A model generated the notes under the pieces. That model saw nothing but the letters and a program-made list of their open reading frames with translations. It was not told the DNA's origin and searched no databases. The translations under genes and the position numbers were made by a program. Source: Poriferisodalis sp022821985 (GTDB taxonomy: Bacteria > Actinomycetota > Acidimicrobiia > Acidimicrobiales > Poriferisodalaceae). From it: DNA of 64,000 bases. The stretch spans positions 124,001-188,000 of the forward strand of contig NZ_OZ244781.1 in NCBI RefSeq assembly GCF_965219595.1. The letters run 5' to 3'. Shown here piece by piece: positions 61,175 to 64,000 of this stretch; the stretch's first letter is position 1, and each line of letters begins with the position of its first letter.

Positions 61175-62071
61175 ATGAAGATCCGGATCGGCTTCGGGCT
61201 GGGCACGCGCAGCTTCACCAACGACCACGCCACCTTCGACCCGTTCGTGGATGCGCTGGAGGACAACGGCTTCGACTCGTTGTGGCTGAGCGAGCGGCTC
61301 GGCGGCGAATGCCCCGACCCGATCGTGGGTCTCGCCTACGCAGCAGGCCGCACCAAGCGCATGAAGTTCGGCATGTCGGTGCTGGTGCTGCCCGGCCGCA
61401 ACCTCGCCGTGCTCGCCAAGGAACTGGCCAGCCTCGACCGCCTCTCCGACGGCCGGCTGCTGCCGGCGTTCGGGCTGGGCGTGGCCGATGTGCACGAGCA
61501 GGCGGCCTTCGGCGTCGAGCGCCGCGAGCGGGCGAAGATGTTCAACGAAGCCCTGCCGCTGCTGAAGCGCTTCTGGGAGGACGAGCCCGTCACCCATCAC
61601 GGCGACTGGTACCACTACGACGATGTGTCGCTGCTGCCGAAGCCTGCGCAGAAGCCGATGGACATCTGGCTCGGCGGGGCAGCCGAGGTGGAGCTGCGCC
61701 GCTGCGGGCGCTTCGGCGACGGGTGGCTGCCATCGTTCTGCACGCCCGACATCGCCGCAGCCGGCTGGAAGATCGTGAACGAGGCCGCCGACGAGCACGA
61801 GCGCTGGATCGACCCCGAGCACTTCGGCGTGCTCATCCCCTACACGCACGGCGAGATCAGCCCCGGCTACAAGGCCATCCTCGAACGGCGCGCTCCCGAT
61901 GCCGACCCGGGCGACATCATCCCGACCGGCTGGGACGGCTTGCGCGACCAGATCCAGCGATTCACTGACGTGGGCGCGTCGAAGTTCGTGCCCGTGCTGG
62001 TGGGCGAGCCCGACGATTGGTTCGCAGAGCTCGAAGGCGTCGCCAACGCAGTCCTGCCACTGCAGAACTAG
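61175..62071 (+). CDS. LLM-class F420-dependent oxidoreductase
   Basis: A 298-residue luciferase-like protein: IGFGLGTRSFTNDHATFDPF, NGFDSLWLSERLGGECPDPI, GMSVLVLPGRNLAVLAKELA, FGLGVADVHEQAAFGVERRE and PMDIWLGGAAEVELRRCGRF. Typical of F420-dependent enzymes in Actinobacteria. It differs from the one at 47241 and stands alone; substrate unknown. Confidence 0.85.
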   Translation: MKIRIGFGLGTRSFTNDHATFDPFVDALEDNGFDSLWLSERLGGECPDPIVGLAYAAGRTKRMKFGMSVLVLPGRNLAVLAKELASLDRLSDGRLLPAFGLGVADVHEQAAFGVERRERAKMFNEALPLLKRFWEDEPVTHHGDWYHYDDVSLLPKPAQKPMDIWLGGAAEVELRRCGRFGDGWLPSFCTPDIAAAGWKIVNEAADEHERWIDPEHFGVLIPYTHGEISPGYKAILERRAPDADPGDIIPTGWDGLRDQIQRFTDVGASKFVPVLVGEPDDWFAELEGVANAVLPLQN

Positions 62072-62114
62072 CCAGCCGAGCGGCCGGGCCGTTCAAGGGC
62101 TGGGCCGTCCGGCG

Positions 62115-62954
62115 TCAACCGGCGGCGGTGTCGTCTGCTCCAGAGCGGCCGTCGCTGTCGCGCTTGCCGCCGCCCAGGTAGGACGTGCGCAGGGCTGGGT
62201 TGGCCAGCAGCGCCTCGGCGGTGTCGTCGAGCACGACGCGGCCCGTCTGCAGCACCCAGCCCCGGTCGGCGATGCCGAGCGCCATGTTGGCGTTCTGCTC
62301 CACCATGAACACCGTCATGCCGGCCTCGTGGATCTGGCCGATCAGCTCGAAGTTCTGCTGCACCAGTGCCGGTGCCAAGCCCATCGAGGGCTCGTCCATC
62401 AGCAGCACCCGAGGCTGGGACATCAGCGCTCGGCCGATGGCCACCATCTGCTGCTCACCGCCCGACAGCGTGCCCGCCTTCTGACCCAGCCGCTCCTTGA
62501 CGCGCGGAAACAGCTCGTAGACATGCTCCATGTCGGCAGCGATGCCGTCGCTGTCTTTGCGGAGATAGGCGCCGAGCTGGAGGTTCTCGCGCACCGTGAG
62601 CCGCTTGAACAGGCGCCGGTTCTCGGGAACCATGGTGATGCCCCTGGCCACCCGGTAGCTGATCGGCCGGTCGTTCACGACCTCGCCGTCGAGCACGACC
62701 TCGCCGGAGGTGGGTGTCAGCATGCCGAGCAGTGTCTTGAGCGTCGTGGACTTGCCGCTGGCGTTGCCGCCCAGCAGGCACACCAGCTCGCCTTGGTAGA
62801 TCGACAGGTCGACATCGCGCAGCGCGTGCACCGCCCCGTAGTGCGCGTTCACCCTGCGCATCTCCAGCAGCGGCGCGCGCTCGGCGGTGCTTGCGGCGCC
62901 GCTGCCGCGGTCTTGACTGGCGCTGCCCGCCGCGCCGCTTGCGGCGCTGCTCAT
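62115..62954 (-). CDS. livF: Branched-chain amino-acid ABC transporter ATP-binding protein (LivF type)
   Basis: About 279 residues: Walker A LLGGNASGKST (Ala for the usual Gly after Asn), signature TLSGGEQQMVAIGRALM, Walker B VLLMDEPSMGLAPALVQQ, and VPENRRLFKRLTVRENLQLG. The start ATG overlaps the livG stop (ATGA). The first 30 residues are a low-complexity Ser/Gly/Ala extension. With LivG and LivM it imports branched-chain amino acids, amides or urea. Confidence 0.88.
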   Translation of the reverse strand: MSSAASGAAGSASQDRGSGAASTAERAPLLEMRRVNAHYGAVHALRDVDLSIYQGELVCLLGGNASGKSTTLKTLLGMLTPTSGEVVLDGEVVNDRPISYRVARGITMVPENRRLFKRLTVRENLQLGAYLRKDSDGIAADMEHVYELFPRVKERLGQKAGTLSGGEQQMVAIGRALMSQPRVLLMDEPSMGLAPALVQQNFELIGQIHEAGMTVFMVEQNANMALGIADRGWVLQTGRVVLDDTAEALLANPALRTSYLGGGKRDSDGRSGADDTAAG

Positions 62955-63787
62955 GCCGTCGCCCCGTGGCCGAGGTACGCCTCGATGACCTGAGGGTCCA
63001 CCGAGACGTCGGCGTAGTCGCCCTCGGCGATCTTCACGCCGTGGTCCAGCACCACCACCCGGTCGGAAACCTCGCGCACCACCTCCATGTCGTGCTCGAT
63101 CACCACGATGGCGAAGCCCCACTCGTCGCGCAGTCGCCCGATCAGGCCGGTCAGCTCGGCCGACTCGGTGGGGTTCATGCCGGCAACAGGCTCGTCGAGC
63201 AGGATGAGCTTGGGCTGGGTGGCCATGGCCCGCGCGATCTCCAGCCGCCGCCGGTTGGCATACGACAGGGTGTAGGCGGGCTGGTCGAACCGGTAGCCCG
63301 TCAGACGGCTGCCGAAGAACGACAGCACTTCCTTGCCCCGCTCGGTGATCTCGGCCTCTTCGTTGCGGAACGCCTTGGTGAACAGCAGCGCCCCGAACAC
63401 GCTCTGGCGGGTGCGACAGTGCTGGGAGACCATCACGTTCTCGAGCACGGTCATGTTGGCGAACAGGCGGACGTTCTGGAAGGTGCGGGCGATGCCCCGG
63501 GAGGTGACCCGGTTGGGGTCGAGACCGATGAGCGACTCGCCCTCGAAACAGATGTCGCCCTCGCTGGCGGCGACCGTGGCCGTGATGGCGTTGAACAGCG
63601 TGGTCTTGCCGGCACCGTTGGGGCCGATGACCGAGACGATCTCGCCCGGATACACGGCTAGATCCAGCCCGTCGAGCGCCTTCAGCCCGCCGAAGTCAAC
63701 ACCGAGGCCCCGGGTTTCGAGAATGGGCACCTGCGCAGCTTGGGCGGCGGAATCCTGGGGGGTGCCGGACGGCGTCGTGACGCTCAT
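62951..63787 (-). CDS. livG: Branched-chain amino-acid ABC transporter ATP-binding protein (LivG type)
   Basis: A 278-residue ATPase: FGGLKALDGLDLAVYPGEIV, Walker A GPNGAGKTT, RTFQNVRLFANMTVLENVMV, LSYANRRRLEIARAMATQPK, Walker B LILLDEPVAGMNPTES and EHDMEVVREVSDRVVVLDHG. The order livM-livG-livF with 4-nt overlaps is the standard operon. Confidence 0.92.
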   Translation of the reverse strand: MSVTTPSGTPQDSAAQAAQVPILETRGLGVDFGGLKALDGLDLAVYPGEIVSVIGPNGAGKTTLFNAITATVAASEGDICFEGESLIGLDPNRVTSRGIARTFQNVRLFANMTVLENVMVSQHCRTRQSVFGALLFTKAFRNEEAEITERGKEVLSFFGSRLTGYRFDQPAYTLSYANRRRLEIARAMATQPKLILLDEPVAGMNPTESAELTGLIGRLRDEWGFAIVVIEHDMEVVREVSDRVVVLDHGVKIAEGDYADVSVDPQVIEAYLGHGATA

Positions 63788-64000
63788 GACGACTCGCCCG
63801 ATGGCTGGCGAACATCGTCGCCGCCGTTGTCGTCTTCGGTCTGGCCGCGCAGCCAGGCGTCTTGAGCCAGCTCTTCCTGGTGCAGCTCACGGGTGCGGCG
63901 CACGCTGGGGATCAGGCCCTCGGGCCGGGCCAGCATCATCCACACCAGCAGCGCCCCGTAGATGAGCAGCTTGAACTCGGAGAACTCCGCCAGCAGGCCC
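63784..64000 (-). CDS. livM: Branched-chain amino-acid ABC transporter permease LivM, C-terminal end (partial)
   Basis: The visible 71 codons read LLIYGALLVWMMLARPEGLI, the final span and the ARPEGLxP motif of LivM permeases, followed by a charged tail of about 45 residues (TRELHQEELAQDAW onward) ending GESS. The stop overlaps the livG ATG. The rest lies beyond the window. Confidence 0.85.
   Translation of the reverse strand, partial: GLLAEFSEFKLLIYGALLVWMMLARPEGLIPSVRRTRELHQEELAQDAWLRGQTEDDNGGDDVRQPSGESS

Overview
The window is high-GC actinobacterial DNA. The gene set (F420-type luciferase-like oxidoreductases, a homodimeric pyruvate dehydrogenase E1, SufBCD/SufS/SufU, MauE-like membrane protein, abundant acyl-CoA enzymes, extensive leaderless starts) suggests a member of the class Acidimicrobiia or a close relative. 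That placement is an inference from gene content. No rRNA, tRNA or CRISPR array was recognised.

Positions 1 to about 8593 are the right-hand part of an integrated mobile element. It opens with the last codons of a P4-type tyrosine integrase. It then carries a RecA/AAA_25 ATPase, a possible HTH protein, a secreted Cys/His-rich repeat protein, two small membrane proteins, a phage terminase large subunit, an HNH endonuclease and a short coiled-coil protein. No portal, capsid or tail gene is visible, so it resembles a phage satellite or a decayed prophage. Its non-coding DNA is highly structured: related 50-bp units lie in opposite orientation near the two ends, a bipartite motif occurs three times with identical 30-bp spacing, two large hairpins share an 18-nt loop, and interleaved inverted repeats sit over the ribosome-binding site of the secreted protein. 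The right edge abuts a 4-hydroxyphenylacetate hydroxylase/4-hydroxybutyryl-CoA dehydratase-family gene cut off after about 105 codons, which is the probable insertion site.

Positions 8594-21000 are core metabolism: enoyl-CoA hydratase, then on the minus strand dihydrolipoamide dehydrogenase, the E2 acyltransferase and an apparent in-frame LipB-LipA fusion, with AceE further on. These form a lipoate-dependent 2-oxoacid dehydrogenase set. Between them lies a thioredoxin-like lipoprotein with an in-frame TGA exactly at the first Cys of its WAPWCxxC motif, followed by a hairpin of the bacterial SECIS type.

Positions 21000-48800 hold acyl-CoA dehydrogenase, a sulfite-oxidase-like molybdoenzyme, an MBL hydrolase, an ABC-2 exporter, amidase, M20 peptidase, and a Suf Fe-S assembly system split into two blocks: sufC-sufS-sufU on the plus strand, and sufB ... 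sufD-Rieske-sufC on the minus strand with two malyl-CoA-lyase-family genes between sufB and sufD. An RCC1-type lipoprotein and a second lipoprotein are bracketed by a perfect 30-bp direct repeat. A VapBC-like toxin-antitoxin pair follows.

Positions 48800-64000 hold a gamma-carbonic-anhydrase-like protein, an S9 peptidase, a redox cluster (MauE-like protein, flavin reductase, thioredoxin-domain protein and a UGSC-family selenoprotein with an in-frame TGA), MutY, a MaoC/methylsuccinyl-CoA-dehydrogenase-like pair that with the malyl-CoA lyases points to an ethylmalonyl-CoA-type pathway, a diguanylate cyclase, an SDR, an LLM oxidoreductase and the LivF/LivG/LivM end of a branched-chain amino-acid ABC transporter.

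Two independent in-frame TGA codons, each at a redox-active position and each followed by a suitable hairpin, indicate that this organism decodes UGA as selenocysteine. At least 16 genes have a TANNNT hexamer 6-9 nt before the start codon (6-7 nt in 14 of them), as expected for leaderless transcripts.
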